DNA of 64,000 bases from Schaalia odontolytica (GCF_002847525.1 NZ_PKKM01000003.1:62001-126000), one strand, 5' to 3'. Shown: positions 1 through 9,681, counted from the stretch's first letter. Notes: a model not told the origin generated them from the sequence alone. Program-made: numbers and translations.

Positions 1-677
1 GTGGACATGTCGCGGGCGACGATGCCGCGGGCCTTGCCCTCGTCGACGATGAGCTCGACCATCTCGTGACGTGAGTGCTCGGTGACGGTACCCGCTGCGA
101 CCTGACGCTCGAGCGCCTGGTAGGCGCCGATCAGCAGCTGCTGACCCGTCTGGCCACGCGCGTAGAACGTACGGGACACCTGCACGCCACCGAAGGAGCG
201 GTTGTCGAGGAGGCCGCCGTACTCGCGGGCGAAGGGGACACCCTGCGCGACGCACTGGTCGATGATGTTGGCGCTGACCTCGGCGAGGCGGTAGACGTTG
301 TCCTCGCGGGCGCGGTAGTCGCCGCCCTTGACCGTGTCGTAGAAGAGACGGTAGACGGAGTCGTTGTCGTTGCGGTAGTTCTTCGCGGCGTTGATACCAC
401 CCTGCGCGGCGATGGAGTGCGCGCGGCGGGCGGAGTCCTGGTAGAAGAAGCAGTCGACGTTGTAGCCCATTTCGCCGAGCGAGGCGGCGGCAGCGCCGCC
501 CGCGAGGCCGGAGCCGACGATGATGACGCGCAGCTTGCGGCGGTTGGCGGGGTTGACGAGCGCGGCGCTGAACTTACGCTGTTCCCAGCGCTGAGCGATC
601 GGGACGTCGTGGGGCGCCTTCGTGTCGGCGATCTTCTCGCCTTCACGGTAGAGGCCGTGGATGAGTGTATCGGTCAT
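1..677 (-). CDS. sdhA: Succinate dehydrogenase/fumarate reductase flavoprotein subunit, N-terminal part
   Basis: Catalytic subunit that oxidises succinate to fumarate (or the reverse) on a covalently bound FAD, at the cytoplasmic face of the membrane complex. The window holds the first 225 codons; the rest lies beyond the left edge. Seen: dinucleotide-binding GSGLAG at residues 55-60 and HSIAAQGG at 87-94, where the histidine is the expected FAD attachment site. A roughly 48-residue N-terminal lead precedes the FAD fold, as in the group that pairs with a single cytochrome b558 subunit. The ATG at 677 lies 16 bp after the sdhC stop, so the two genes are co-transcribed. The iron-sulfur subunit gene is expected just outside the window. 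Confidence 0.96.
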   Translation of the reverse strand, partial: MTDTLIHGLYREGEKIADTKAPHDVPIAQRWEQRKFSAALVNPANRRKLRVIIVGSGLAGGAAAASLGEMGYNVDCFFYQDSARRAHSIAAQGGINAAKNYRNDNDSVYRLFYDTVKGGDYRAREDNVYRLAEVSANIIDQCVAQGVPFAREYGGLLDNRSFGGVQVSRTFYARGQTGQQLLIGAYQALERQVAAGTVTEHSRHEMVELIVDEGKARGIVARDMS

Positions 678-693
678 GATTGCGTGCCCTTCC

Positions 694-1407
694 TCAGTGG
701 ATCAAGCCGGTGACGATGGCGACGGGCGGGGCCATGAACATCACGAAGATGATCAGACCGACCACGCCCGAGAGGAGAACCAGGGGCTTGCGGGTCGCGT
801 TACGCACCCAACCGAGCGACTGGAACATGGACCAGAAGCCGTGGGAGACGTGGATGCAGGCGCAGCCGACGAACACGGCGTACAGGATCACGAGGACCGG
901 CGACTGGAAAGAGGCGACCATGCGGGCGTAGGGCGTGGTGACGTCAGCGCCGAAGTTCGCGAGCTTCGCGGGCAGGCTCACGGTGGTGAAGTGAGCGATG
1001 TGGAAGATCAGGATCAGCAGGATGAGGACACCGCTCATACGCATGGTGCGAGCCGCGTAGGAGGCCGAAGCGGACTTCTTCACGACGTAGCGCGTGGAGC
1101 GAGCGCGACGCGAACGCTTCCACGTGTAGGCGGCGGCCCACAGGTGGATGATGAGCATCAGCGCCATGGCGGCGCGGAAGACCCAGATGAATCCGCCGTG
1201 CGGGAAGATCGGCACGAAAGCCTCTTCATGCAGCCAGTGCGCGTAGTCGTTGTAGACCTCCGCGCCCAGGAACATCTTGAGGTTGCCGTAGGAGTGGAAC
1301 AGCAAGAAGAAAACGAAAACGAAGCCCGAGACGGCCATCAGCTGCTTAATAAAGACGCTGGTGGTCCACGCGCGGCGCTTCTTCGTTGCGACATTTTGAG
1401 TGGCCAT
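694..1407 (-). CDS. sdhC: Succinate dehydrogenase cytochrome b558 subunit
   Basis: Membrane anchor and di-heme cytochrome b of a B-type succinate:menaquinone reductase; it passes electrons between the SdhA/SdhB head and the quinone pool. The 237-residue product has five predicted membrane spans. Histidines in LFHSYGN, IIHLWA, FHIAHF and IHVSHGF match the heme-ligand pattern of the family. I chose the ATG at 1407 ([12 protein letters not shown]) over an upstream in-frame start at 1482, which would add 25 uncharacteristic residues. No strong ribosome-binding site is visible. It is the first gene of the sdh operon, followed 16 bp later by sdhA. The 231-bp region upstream carries a candidate operator. 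Confidence 0.93.
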   Translation of the reverse strand: MATQNVATKKRRAWTTSVFIKQLMAVSGFVFVFFLLFHSYGNLKMFLGAEVYNDYAHWLHEEAFVPIFPHGGFIWVFRAAMALMLIIHLWAAAYTWKRSRRARSTRYVVKKSASASYAARTMRMSGVLILLILIFHIAHFTTVSLPAKLANFGADVTTPYARMVASFQSPVLVILYAVFVGCACIHVSHGFWSMFQSLGWVRNATRKPLVLLSGVVGLIIFVMFMAPPVAIVTGLIH

Positions 1408-1542
1408 GGCATGAGCATATCGACGCTTTTCGTCCGCTTCGTAGGACCATGGCACGACGCCCCGCGCGCCGCGTGGCGACATGCTGTCATTTTCCGCTAT
1501 TTTCCGCGGCTATTGAGACCTCTCATGCCCGCAGCCGCAAGG

Positions 1543-1571
1543 GAAACATGTGGGACCAATGGTCCCGTCAA
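1543..1571 (-). promoter_or_regulatory. Candidate sdh promoter with embedded operator
   Basis: A perfect palindrome GGGACCA-A-TGGTCCC sits at 1552-1566. On the minus strand it directly follows a TTGACG hexamer (1566-1571) that could be a -35 element, so it would occupy the spacer. The matching -10 (TGTTTC, 1543-1548) is poor. It lies about 145 bp before sdhC. The repeat is seen directly; its use as an operator is inferred, and no regulator family is assigned. Confidence 0.45.
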
Positions 1572-1638
1572 CGGGGCTCGAATGACACGATTTTTGATAC
1601 ACCGACCATACCTATTTGGTGGCGGTCGTCGCACTGCC

Positions 1639-2088
1639 TCAGATGAGGGAAGCCCTCATCTCGACGGCCTCTTCGACGGGGTTGCGAAAGTAGCGCGGTC
1701 GGCGGCCAATTTCGACGAATCCCCGTGTCTCGTACAGGTGGATGGCACTCTCGTTCGAGGGTCGCACATCGAGGAAGATCTCGCGTGCTCCGGCCTCGCG
1801 GGACCATGCCAGGAGGGCGTCGAGAATCGTCGCTCCGATGCCTTGTCCGCGGGCGTGGGCGCGCACGCCGATCGTCATGACGTCGGCCTGATCTCCACCT
1901 ACCTTGGCGCCGCCGTATCCGACGACGTCTCCGGAGTCATCCGTGGCGATCCAGTACCGCGAGGCCGGGGAGGAGAGCTCCTCGGCGATCATGTAGGGGG
2001 TCCAGGGGTCCTCGGAGAACACCTCGGCCTCGAGGGCGGCGAAGAGTTCGAGGTCGCCCGGCCCTGCGGCGCGCAGCGTAGCGTTCAC
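1639..2088 (-). CDS. rimI: Ribosomal-protein-alanine N-acetyltransferase (GNAT)
   Basis: A GNAT-fold enzyme that transfers an acetyl group from acetyl-CoA to a protein N-terminus, classically ribosomal protein bS18. The 149-residue length is normal. The acetyl-CoA pyrophosphate loop RGQGIG is at residues 80-85. The RimI-typical stretch VRPSNESAIHLYETRGF at about 108-124 includes Tyr119, the likely general acid. It overlaps the end of tsaB by 4 bp, so the two are translationally coupled. Substrate specificity cannot be read from sequence; other N-terminal acetyltransferase roles are possible. It is the last gene of the alr-tsaE-tsaB-rimI unit, and tsaD does not follow. Confidence 0.88.
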   Translation of the reverse strand: MNATLRAAGPGDLELFAALEAEVFSEDPWTPYMIAEELSSPASRYWIATDDSGDVVGYGGAKVGGDQADVMTIGVRAHARGQGIGATILDALLAWSREAGAREIFLDVRPSNESAIHLYETRGFVEIGRRPRYFRNPVEEAVEMRASLI

Positions 2089-2780
2089 AGGCGCGCGGTG
2101 GGCTGACCCTGAATGTCGGGGCGACGCAGGTAGAGGGGATCGGTGTGCAGGCGGTCCTCCTCGCCGCGCGATAGGCGCGTGGCGACGATACGGCTCATAA
2201 CGGCGGGATCGAGGCTCACCTGGGGGCCGATGTCCGCGTGCGCGAGCGCGTCAGCGCTGTGGGCGGGAATCGGGGCTCCAGCGACGACGAGGCCGGGGGC
2301 GGCGCGCATAGCGCCCAGCAGTGTAGACACGTCCCCCACCTCGAGACGCCCTTCGAGAGTCACATCGTCGGGACCGGCGGCCAGGTAGGAACCCCAGTAG
2401 AGTTCGCGGCGGCGCGCGTCGGCAATCGCGTAGACGCGAGCGTCGGGGGCCAGGAGGTCGAGGCCCTGGCGGGCGATGACGTCGAGCGCGGACACACCGT
2501 AGGCGGGCACGCCCGCGACGGCGGCAAGAACGCGGGCTGAGACGAGGCCGGCACGCAGTCCGGTGAAGGGTGCAGGGCCGGTACCCACGAGGACTCGGTC
2601 AATGCCAGCATCCGCGAGCTGCGCGGGCAGGCCGGCGGCCTCGAGGGCCTCACGCACGAGCGGGGTGATCGATTCGGCGTGGTGGCGCCCGGAATCGTTG
2701 TGGGCGCGGGCAATGACGCGGCCGTCATCGACGATGGCGACGGTGGTGGCTGCTTGGGTGTCCAGGGCTATCTCTCGCAC
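2085..2780 (-). CDS. tsaB: tRNA threonylcarbamoyladenosine biosynthesis protein TsaB
   Basis: Partner of TsaD and TsaE in making the t6A modification at position 37 of ANN-decoding tRNAs; an ASKHA-fold protein without its own catalytic activity. The 231-residue product starts with the ALDT strand and has GTGPAPFTGLRAGL at residues 66-79, corresponding to the TsaB signature GPGSFTGLR. The start is GTG at 2780, preceded by AGGA at suitable spacing. It begins 9 bp after tsaE and overlaps rimI by 4 bp. The identity is supported by both motif and neighbours. Confidence 0.92.
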   Translation of the reverse strand: MREIALDTQAATTVAIVDDGRVIARAHNDSGRHHAESITPLVREALEAAGLPAQLADAGIDRVLVGTGPAPFTGLRAGLVSARVLAAVAGVPAYGVSALDVIARQGLDLLAPDARVYAIADARRRELYWGSYLAAGPDDVTLEGRLEVGDVSTLLGAMRAAPGLVVAGAPIPAHSADALAHADIGPQVSLDPAVMSRIVATRLSRGEEDRLHTDPLYLRRPDIQGQPTARL

Positions 2781-2789
2781 GGTGTGATC

Positions 2790-3365
2790 CTACTCGTCGG
2801 CGTCGGCCTCGTCGATGCGTGTGCCGCCGTGGGCAGCGACGACGCCGTCGAGCAGACCGTCCCATCGGTGACCGTAGGCGCGCAGGATGATGCGCCTACG
2901 ACCGTCATCCATGTGCTCCAGGTCGATGACATCGCCATCGTGGTCGGCCTCGCCACCCGACGCGCGGCGCACCTCGATGGAGAGGCGCTCAGCGCTCATG
3001 GCCTCGGTCTTGCCTTCGCCCCACTCGACGACGGTGACGGCCTCGTCAAGGGAAGAGTCCAGGTCGAGGGTCTCCAGGTCACTGAGGTCCGTGATGCGGT
3101 AGGCGTCTGCGTGGATAAGGTCCGGACCGCCGTGGAGCGAGGGGTGCACGCGGGCGACGATGAAGGTCGGGGAGGCAACGCGTCCGCGCACGCCCATGCC
3201 GACGCCGATTCCCTGGGTGAGGGTGGTCTTGCCCGCTCCGAGTCCGCCCGAGAGCATGAGGAGGTCACCGGCCGCCAGGATGCGACCGAGATCTTCGCCG
3301 AGCGCCCGCGTCTGGTCTGCGTCACGGGTTGCTACCTCGAACGTGGCGGTGATGGTCTCACTCAT
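2790..3365 (-). CDS. tsaE: tRNA threonylcarbamoyladenosine biosynthesis ATPase TsaE
   Basis: P-loop ATPase that drives turnover of the TsaB-TsaD complex in t6A synthesis. The product has 191 residues. Walker A GGLGAGKTT is at 40-48, SPTFIV at 65-70, HADAYR at 85-90 and VVEWGE at 112-117, in the family order. I chose the ATG at 3365 (MSETITATFE); longer upstream readings run through the alr gene in another frame. The start overlaps the alr stop by 8 bp, so translation is probably coupled to alr. The C-terminal about 50 residues are charged and less conserved. Confidence 0.93.
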   Translation of the reverse strand: MSETITATFEVATRDADQTRALGEDLGRILAAGDLLMLSGGLGAGKTTLTQGIGVGMGVRGRVASPTFIVARVHPSLHGGPDLIHADAYRITDLSDLETLDLDSSLDEAVTVVEWGEGKTEAMSAERLSIEVRRASGGEADHDGDVIDLEHMDDGRRRIILRAYGHRWDGLLDGVVAAHGGTRIDEADADE

Positions 3366-4632
3366 GCGTGTTCCTCTCCTGCGCGAGCGCTGCGTGCCCC
3401 CGGTAGGTGCGGGGGATGTGGGTACCCAGGTGGGTGACGATTTCGTAGTTGATCGTAGACGCGGCTTCGGCCCAGTCGTCGGCCAGGGCCTCACCGCCTG
3501 CTCCCGAGCCGAACAGGATGGCGATGTCGCCGGGGGCAGCAGGGGCATCCCCGCTGCGTGCGGTCGGCGTTCCGGGGCTTGCCTGTGCAGGGCCCAAGTC
3601 AACCATGAACTGGTCCATGCACACGCGTCCGATGAGGGGCGCGTTGAGGGGGCCGGAGGCGGTGTGGACGACGACGCGCGCCTTGTTGGAGGCAGCGCGC
3701 AAGATACCGTCGCCGTAGCCGAGGGGAACGAGGCCGATCCATCGGCGCGTGGGCGCGACCCAGGTTCCGCCGTACGAGACGGGGGTCCCCTCTTCGATGA
3801 CCTTGACGGAGGTGAGGGGCGCGCACAGCTCGAGGGCGGGGATGAGGCCGAGCTGCTCAGACGTGGCCACCGCGGGGTCGGGACTCAGCCCGTACAGGCC
3901 GATGCCGGCGCGGACCATGTCGTAGTGGGCCTCAGGGTGCCACAGGATGCCCGAGGTTGCGGCCAGGTGCCGGATGCGCGGCGTGATGCCGGCATCGGCG
4001 AGGATCGCTAGGCCCTCCTCGAAGATGCGCACGTGGCTGGCGGTCGAGGCATTGCCCGCCTCGCTGGGGTCGTCCGCGCGGGACATGTGACTCCACGCAC
4101 CCACGACATCGACGAGGCCGTCATCGGTGGCCATCCGCAGGGCCGAGGCCAGGGCCGGCAGGTCGGCAAGGGTGGAACCCGCGCGGGACATACCGGTGTC
4201 GATTTTGACGTGGACACGCGCGGGGCGGCCAACCTCTCGGGCGGCGGCACAGATATCCGCGAGAACCCAGGTCCACGACACAGACACGTCGATATCGGCC
4301 TCGATGGCGGCCGCGAAGTCTGAGGAAGAGGTGGAAATCCACGCGAGGAGAGGCGCGTCGGCTCGGGGCACCCCGGCCTCGTCGAGGCCTCGGCGCAGCG
4401 TGAAGGCCTCGGCCAGCTGGGCGACACCCAGCCAGTCGGCACCACCGTCGAGGGCCGCGAGCGCGACGGGAACGAGCCCGTGCCCGTAGGCGTTCGCCTT
4501 GACGGTGGCGAGCTGGAGCGCTCCCGGGGCAGCGGCCCGCAGGACGCTGAGGTTGTGCGTGATGGCGGCCAGGTCGACGGCCGCGCACGACGGGTATCCC
4601 CGTCCCTCGCTTTGAATGTCTGTGACAGTCAC
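3358..4632 (-). CDS. alr: Alanine racemase
   Basis: PLP enzyme converting L-alanine to D-alanine for peptidoglycan; cytoplasmic homodimer. The 424-residue product has the PLP-binding lysine at K45 in KANAYGHG and the second catalytic base Tyr287 in VSYG. A Pro/Ala-rich insertion (about residues 355-372) near the C-terminus makes it somewhat longer than usual. It heads a tight unit alr-tsaE-tsaB-rimI joined by overlaps, and lies 67 bp downstream of nnr. Linking a wall-precursor gene to tRNA t6A genes is a recurrent actinobacterial arrangement and does not by itself imply a shared function. Confidence 0.95.
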   Translation of the reverse strand: MTVTDIQSEGRGYPSCAAVDLAAITHNLSVLRAAAPGALQLATVKANAYGHGLVPVALAALDGGADWLGVAQLAEAFTLRRGLDEAGVPRADAPLLAWISTSSSDFAAAIEADIDVSVSWTWVLADICAAAREVGRPARVHVKIDTGMSRAGSTLADLPALASALRMATDDGLVDVVGAWSHMSRADDPSEAGNASTASHVRIFEEGLAILADAGITPRIRHLAATSGILWHPEAHYDMVRAGIGLYGLSPDPAVATSEQLGLIPALELCAPLTSVKVIEEGTPVSYGGTWVAPTRRWIGLVPLGYGDGILRAASNKARVVVHTASGPLNAPLIGRVCMDQFMVDLGPAQASPGTPTARSGDAPAAPGDIAILFGSGAGGEALADDWAEAASTINYEIVTHLGTHIPRTYRGHAALAQERNTHE

Positions 4633-4699
4633 TCCCCTAGTATCTCACGGTCGCGGGTCCACGCCGGGCCTGCGGCGTCACAGGGCCTCCCCCGCGCAG

Positions 4700-6481
4700 T
4701 CAGCGGGCGGAGTCTGCGAGTGCGAGAGGAATCGCCTCTGCGATGTCCGCGGCCTGGATGGGCGCGAATCCACCGGCAGCCTCGGCGGCGACCTGAGCAG
4801 CGCGCCCATGGAGGGCGACGGCAGCGGACAGGCGCGCGGGGGTAACGGCCTGCGCTTTGCCGTCCGGACCGGGCACTGTCTCCGCGTCCGCAAGCGGTCG
4901 CGCGAGGATGCCGGCGAGGAATCCCGCGAGCACGTCCCCGTTTCCCGCGACGCCCGCCCAGGAGGTCGTCACCTGGCCCACAGTCGGCATGTAAGAGCGC
5001 ACGAGACGACCCTGCGGCAGCGTGTCTACGTCGGGCCACGCCTCCGCGGCGTTGAGCGCACGTTGGAAGGCCTCCTGCACTTCCGTGTCCACGTATTCGA
5101 AGGAGTACACGATCGTGACGGGCCCTTTGAGAATCACGTGACAGCCGGTCGCCTCGTGGAGCGCGCGGGCGTAGCGCAGAGGAGAAGCAGCAACCTCGGT
5201 CCGCGTCACCGGAGTGCCGAGGCGTCCCAGGAGTCGCGCGGCCTCGCCGTAGTGAGGGGTAAGGACGGTGGCGTCGGGCTTGATGGAACTCGCCAGCTCG
5301 GGGACGAGGTCGAGTGCCCACGCGTCGATGACGAGGGGCATGCCCGATTGCCCACAGAATTGCGCGAGCTCGAGCGCGTCCTCGCGGCGCTCCTCGTCGA
5401 GGCCGGGGCCGATGAGGGCGGACTGGATGCGCCCGCCGACGGTGACGACGCCGGGTTGGTCGGCGAGCACGAGGTCCTGGACGCGCCTCGTGGAGTTCAG
5501 GCGCACCATGCCCACGCCCGCGGCCAGTGCGCCGCGCGTCGCGAGGAGGCCCGCGCCCGGGTAGGTGTCGGATCCGGCGACGAGCCCGACGACACCGCGG
5601 GCGTACTTGTCGTCGGAGAAAGCGGGGACGGGGACGACTTCGTGGGCGGAGAAGGCCTCGTCGACGACGTAGAGGTCGTCCGCGCCGATCACCCCGTCAT
5701 CGCCCTGGGTGCGGCCCATCCCGTTGCTATCCCAGTCCATCGTCACGAGGCTGATGTCCCCGGTGAACTCAACGGCGGGGGGCAGGACCTGCGCACGCTT
5801 GTAGGTGCCGACGGCAAGCGTGTGGGTGGCGCGCAGGATCGGACCCGTGATCGCGCCGTCGTCGTCGGTCAGGCCCGAGGGGACGTCGATCGCGATGACG
5901 GGGCGCGGTTTGATGGCGGAGAGCCTGTTGAGGACCTCCACGGATTCCGCGAGCACACCCGTGAGCGGGCCATGGGCGCCGGTGCCCACGATGCCGTCGA
6001 TCCAGGCGTGCGCGAGGAACACTTCGGACCACGCGGGCGTGTTCTCAATGGAGCGCAACGACTGGCCGTCCAGGTCGACGATGCGCACGCCCGCTTCCTG
6101 GGCGGCGGCGAGGGCGCGGCGATGGCAGCGCTTCTTCAGGAGGTAGGCGGTCGCCCCGATTCCTCCGCGCGCGAGGATCGCGCAGGCGTAGAGGGCGTCC
6201 CCGCCGTTGTCTCCGCCTCCAACGAAGGCTGTGACACGGCTAGCGATCCAGTCGACCCCGTCATCGTCGCCGCTTTCCTCAGCATCCACGCCCGGTTCAC
6301 TGTCCTCGCCGTTCCAGCTCACGGGCAGGTCTGCGTAGCGCACGACCGCGGCCGCGACCTCGCCCGCGACATCGAGCATGTAGCGGTCCGGATCGCCCTC
6401 GGACACCGCCTGGTCAACGCACTTTTTCTCCAGTTCCCGCGCGTCGGCGAAGGACAGGGCAGCTCCATCAATCGTGAACAT
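4700..6481 (-). CDS. nnr: Bifunctional NAD(P)H-hydrate epimerase / ADP-dependent NAD(P)H-hydrate dehydratase
   Basis: Repairs hydrated, inactive NADH/NADPH: the N-terminal domain epimerises R-NADHX to S-NADHX and the C-terminal kinase-fold domain dehydrates it. The product has 593 residues. The N-terminal half has a GGGDNGGD loop near residue 90 and DGIVGTGAHG near 165. The C-terminal half has AGSDTYPGAG, LTPHYGEAARLLG and the catalytic GNGDVLAG. The fusion of the two activities is common in bacteria. It lies directly upstream of alr on the same strand (67-bp gap) and may be co-transcribed with it. Confidence 0.93.
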   Translation of the reverse strand: MFTIDGAALSFADARELEKKCVDQAVSEGDPDRYMLDVAGEVAAAVVRYADLPVSWNGEDSEPGVDAEESGDDDGVDWIASRVTAFVGGGDNGGDALYACAILARGGIGATAYLLKKRCHRRALAAAQEAGVRIVDLDGQSLRSIENTPAWSEVFLAHAWIDGIVGTGAHGPLTGVLAESVEVLNRLSAIKPRPVIAIDVPSGLTDDDGAITGPILRATHTLAVGTYKRAQVLPPAVEFTGDISLVTMDWDSNGMGRTQGDDGVIGADDLYVVDEAFSAHEVVPVPAFSDDKYARGVVGLVAGSDTYPGAGLLATRGALAAGVGMVRLNSTRRVQDLVLADQPGVVTVGGRIQSALIGPGLDEERREDALELAQFCGQSGMPLVIDAWALDLVPELASSIKPDATVLTPHYGEAARLLGRLGTPVTRTEVAASPLRYARALHEATGCHVILKGPVTIVYSFEYVDTEVQEAFQRALNAAEAWPDVDTLPQGRLVRSYMPTVGQVTTSWAGVAGNGDVLAGFLAGILARPLADAETVPGPDGKAQAVTPARLSAAVALHGRAAQVAAEAAGGFAPIQAADIAEAIPLALADSAR

Positions 6482-6550
6482 GGGCCATATTGTGTCACAG
6501 CGCGCACTCCCCGGGCGGGCACTTGCGCGACGACGGCGCCGTCGCGCTGG

Positions 6551-7450
6551 TCAGGCGACGTCGAGTGTCTTGGCGACTCCCGCCAGGACCGCGCCCACGA
6601 TAACGAGGGCGACGCCGATGATGGTCCAGCGCAGTTCCTTGCGCGAGCGCGTCTCATGAAGCCACAGAATGCCCAGCGGCGTGGAAATCAGGATTCCCAG
6701 CTGCGAGAGGGTGAAGCCGGTGCCCGCGCCCAGCTTGTTGGAGTTGAGCTGGAGCAGCAGGATGGCGGTGCCCCACAGGACGCCGTTGACAATCGAGGGG
6801 ATCATGCGGCGGTGGCGCAGCGAGTCCTCGGGGTCGACGCCTCCGCGACCCTGGATCGCGAAGAAGATCGCGCAGTAGACGGTGTAGCCAACCGCCTGGG
6901 GCAGGAGGAACTCGGCGGGCTGAATCTCAAAGAACTTGATGATGAGCGGGAAGGCGACGAGGCCCAGCGTGGAGGTGGTCAGCAGGACGGCGCCGCGCTT
7001 CCAGTCGAGGGAAGCAGCGTCGGAGCCGGACTCGGAGCGCGACAGGAACCAGATGCCGACAATGAGGACGGCGATGGCGGCGAGGCCGTAGGGCAGCGCG
7101 CCGCCGTGGAGCCACTCACCGAAGATCGCGATGCCCGCCAGGGACATGAGGACCAGCTGGCCGCCGGTGGACAGGGGCATCGTGCGGCTCATGCCCAGGA
7201 CGGAGTAAGAACGCAGCTGATCGCACACGCCGACACCCAGGAGCAGGCCGGTCAGGAAAGACACACCCAGGTTCAGCGGCGTCCACGCGGGGTGCAGGAA
7301 GGGGGTGGCGACGGCGGCCATGAGCAGGCCGCCGAGGACGGCGCCCATGACTCGCTGGCGGTCTGATCCGCCGGTCTTTCCCATCAGCGTCGTGGCGACG
7401 CCGAAGAAGACAGAGGGCAGGATTCCGATAAGGATCATGGACAGGGTCAT
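6551..7450 (-). CDS. GRP-family sugar permease (glucose/ribose-porter type)
   Basis: A 299-residue integral membrane protein with about ten hydrophobic spans in two homologous halves, the pattern of the drug/metabolite superfamily. It best resembles the glucose/ribose porter (GlcU/RbsU-like) branch: start MTLSMILIGILPSVFFG and the conserved GVSFLTGLLLGVG and LGILISTPLGILWLHET regions. Such proteins take up sugar with a proton. Substrate is not determinable here. A strong ribosome-binding site AGGAGG lies 7 bp before the ATG. It stands alone, 69 bp downstream of nnr's start region and 317 bp from glmS. Confidence 0.75.
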   Translation of the reverse strand: MTLSMILIGILPSVFFGVATTLMGKTGGSDRQRVMGAVLGGLLMAAVATPFLHPAWTPLNLGVSFLTGLLLGVGVCDQLRSYSVLGMSRTMPLSTGGQLVLMSLAGIAIFGEWLHGGALPYGLAAIAVLIVGIWFLSRSESGSDAASLDWKRGAVLLTTSTLGLVAFPLIIKFFEIQPAEFLLPQAVGYTVYCAIFFAIQGRGGVDPEDSLRHRRMIPSIVNGVLWGTAILLLQLNSNKLGAGTGFTLSQLGILISTPLGILWLHETRSRKELRWTIIGVALVIVGAVLAGVAKTLDVA

Positions 7451-7767
7451 GTGCGCACCTCCTGGGGTGGTCGCGGCCGTCGTTTCACGAGGCCGGGGTT
7501 GACTTGCGTTGTTGGGGACGGCGCACGCGGCACCGCCCTTTCCACGCTAGTCGCCCCCTCCACCACCCTCGCACGCTCGATCGCCGTTTTGGCTAGTGTT
7601 TCACAGCGTTTTCGTGAATGCCTTCACGCTTTATGGACCATTCGATGACGCAGCGCACCTGGGCGCATTTCTATCTGACAGGGCGTCATAAACACAGCAC
7701 GGGCCTCGTCCCGGATGAGGAACGAGGCCCGTGAGCGCTCACGAGGCACCAGCCCCGCGCCGGTGGA
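7451..7767. other. Intergenic region between the sugar permease and glmS
   Basis: No credible gene. It contains the permease 5' region (with AGGAGG at the right place), one copy of the dispersed CCCCGGCCTCGT motif (minus strand, 7488-7499) and the glmS terminator at 7699-7732. The middle 150 bp show nothing I recognise. Confidence 0.7.
7699..7732 (-). terminator. Terminator of glmS
   Basis: Perfect 11-bp stem ACGGGCCTCGT/ACGAGGCCCGT with a 12-nt loop, starting 36 bp after the glmS stop. The trailing T-run on the minus strand is short, as is usual in high-GC actinobacteria. The arms contain the GGCCTCGT core shared by several terminators here. Confidence 0.8.
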
Positions 7768-9681
7768 TCACTCCACCGTCACGGACTTGGCGAGGTTGCG
7801 CGGCTGGTCGACGTCAAGGCCCTTCACGGCGGCGAGCTCGCAGGCGAAAATCTGCAGCGGCACGACGGTCAGGAGCGGCGCGTACAGGGTCGGAACGGCG
7901 GGCACGCGGAAGACGACCTCGGCGAACTCGTCCACGGAGGAGTCCCCCTCCTCGGCAATGATGATCGTGCGGGCGCCGCGGGCGCGGACCTCGGCGATGT
8001 TGGCCAGGACCTTGCCGTGCAGCTCGGGGCGGCGCGGGGTCGGCACGATGACGATGACCGGCTGGCTCTCATCCACGAGCGCGATCGGGCCGTGCTTCAG
8101 CTCGCCGGCGGCGAAGCCCTCGGCGTGGATGTAGCAGATTTCCTTGAGCTTGAGCGCGCCTTCGAGGGCGACGGGGAAGCCGACGTGGCGGCCCAGGTAG
8201 ATCACCGAGGTCGCATCCTGCATCGTGCGGGCGAACTGGCGCACACTCTCCCCGTTCTCAAGAACGCGGGAGATAGCGGCGGGGATGGCCGCGAGCTTAT
8301 CCATGTAGTCGGCGATCTCGTCGGCGTACTTGTTGCCGCGCACCTGCGCCAGGTACAGGCCCAGGATGTAGCAGGCGGTGACCTGCGCGGTGAACGCCTT
8401 GGTGGAGGCGACCGCGATCTCGGGGCCTGCGTGCGTGAGGATCACGGCGTCGGACTCGCGGGAGATCGTCGAGCCCGGCGTGTTGACGATGGCGACGACC
8501 TTCGCGCCCTGCTCGCGGGCGTGGCGGATCGCCTGGATCGTATCCATGGTCTCGCCGCTCTGGGAAATGGCGACGACCAGCGTCTTCTCGCCGACGACCG
8601 GGTCGCGGTAGCGGAACTCGCTGGAGAGCTCGACCTCGACGGGGATGCGGCACCAGTGCTCGATCGCGTAGCGGGCGACCTGTCCGGCGTAGGAGGCGGT
8701 GCCGCAGCCGATCATGATGACCTTGTCGACGGAGCGCAGGACGTGCTCGGGGATGCGTACCTCGTCCAGGGCCAGGTGCCCCTGGGAGTCGATACGGTCG
8801 GCCAGGGTGGCGCCCACGGCGTCCGGCTGCTCGTGAATCTCCTTCTCCATGAAGGTCGGCCAGCCGTTCTTGGTGGCGCGGTCGGAAGAGAAGTCGACCT
8901 CGTACGCCTCGCGCTCGACGGGGTTACCCGCGGGGTCGATGACGGTCACGCCGGTCGCGGAGACGACCACGACCTCGTCCTGGTCGACCTCGACGGCGCG
9001 GTTCGTGTGCTCGACGAAGGCCAGGACGTCGGAGCCCAGGAAGTTCTCCCCGTCCCCCAGGCCGATGACCAGCGGGGAGGAGCGTCGGGCCGCGACGATG
9101 ACGTTCGGAGACTCGGTGCTCAGCACCAGCAGGGTGAAGGTGCCGTGGAGCTGGGCGGTGACGGCGCGCATGGCGACGACCAGTCGGCGCGCCACCTCCT
9201 CGTCTGCTCCGGTCAGTCCGGCGACCGCTCCCTGGTACGAGGCCGCCTCCGCCTGGTCGTAAGCGCGGGCCAGCAGGTGGACGACCACCTCGGTGTCGGT
9301 CTCCGAGGCGAAGGTCTCGCCGTCGGCGATGAGGGCGGCGCGCAGAGCATCCGCGTTTTCGATGATGCCGTTATGGACGAGGGCGAAACGCCCGTCCGGG
9401 CTGGAGTGAGGGTGGGCGTTCGCGACCGTCGGGCGGCCGTGGGTCGCCCAGCGGGTGTGTCCGATGCCCGCGTACGCATCGACCGGGGGCTGGGCGTCGA
9501 GCTCTTCGGAGAGGTTAACGAGCTTGCCGAGCGCGCGGCGCACGTCCAGGCGATCCGGGGACGCCAGGGCGATGCCCGCCGAGTCGTATCCACGATATTC
9601 GAGGCGCGCCAGGCCGCCGAGGACAACCTCGCGACTACGCTGGGACGCCTTGCATGCAATATGTCCAACAATTCCGCACAT
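7768..9681 (-). CDS. glmS: Glutamine-fructose-6-phosphate aminotransferase (isomerizing)
   Basis: Makes glucosamine-6-phosphate from fructose-6-phosphate and glutamine, the first step to UDP-GlcNAc and peptidoglycan. The 637-residue product starts MCGIVGHIA; Cys2 becomes the N-terminal nucleophile, so I placed the start at 9681 instead of 9690, which would bury it. Seen: HTRWATHG in the glutaminase domain, two SIS sugar-isomerase domains with SQSGETMDT and [12 protein letters not shown], and the family C-terminal end [11 protein letters not shown]. glmM, the next pathway enzyme, is also in this window (23501-24853). The 5' region carries no sign of a glmS ribozyme, which is expected only in Firmicutes. 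Confidence 0.97.
   Translation of the reverse strand: MCGIVGHIACKASQRSREVVLGGLARLEYRGYDSAGIALASPDRLDVRRALGKLVNLSEELDAQPPVDAYAGIGHTRWATHGRPTVANAHPHSSPDGRFALVHNGIIENADALRAALIADGETFASETDTEVVVHLLARAYDQAEAASYQGAVAGLTGADEEVARRLVVAMRAVTAQLHGTFTLLVLSTESPNVIVAARRSSPLVIGLGDGENFLGSDVLAFVEHTNRAVEVDQDEVVVVSATGVTVIDPAGNPVEREAYEVDFSSDRATKNGWPTFMEKEIHEQPDAVGATLADRIDSQGHLALDEVRIPEHVLRSVDKVIMIGCGTASYAGQVARYAIEHWCRIPVEVELSSEFRYRDPVVGEKTLVVAISQSGETMDTIQAIRHAREQGAKVVAIVNTPGSTISRESDAVILTHAGPEIAVASTKAFTAQVTACYILGLYLAQVRGNKYADEIADYMDKLAAIPAAISRVLENGESVRQFARTMQDATSVIYLGRHVGFPVALEGALKLKEICYIHAEGFAAGELKHGPIALVDESQPVIVIVPTPRRPELHGKVLANIAEVRARGARTIIIAEEGDSSVDEFAEVVFRVPAVPTLYAPLLTVVPLQIFACELAAVKGLDVDQPRNLAKSVTVE

Noticed and set aside
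4616-7366. 916-codon plus-strand frame opposite nnr and the sugar permease
   Set aside because: Antisense shadow of two recognisable proteins; no family resemblance or start context.
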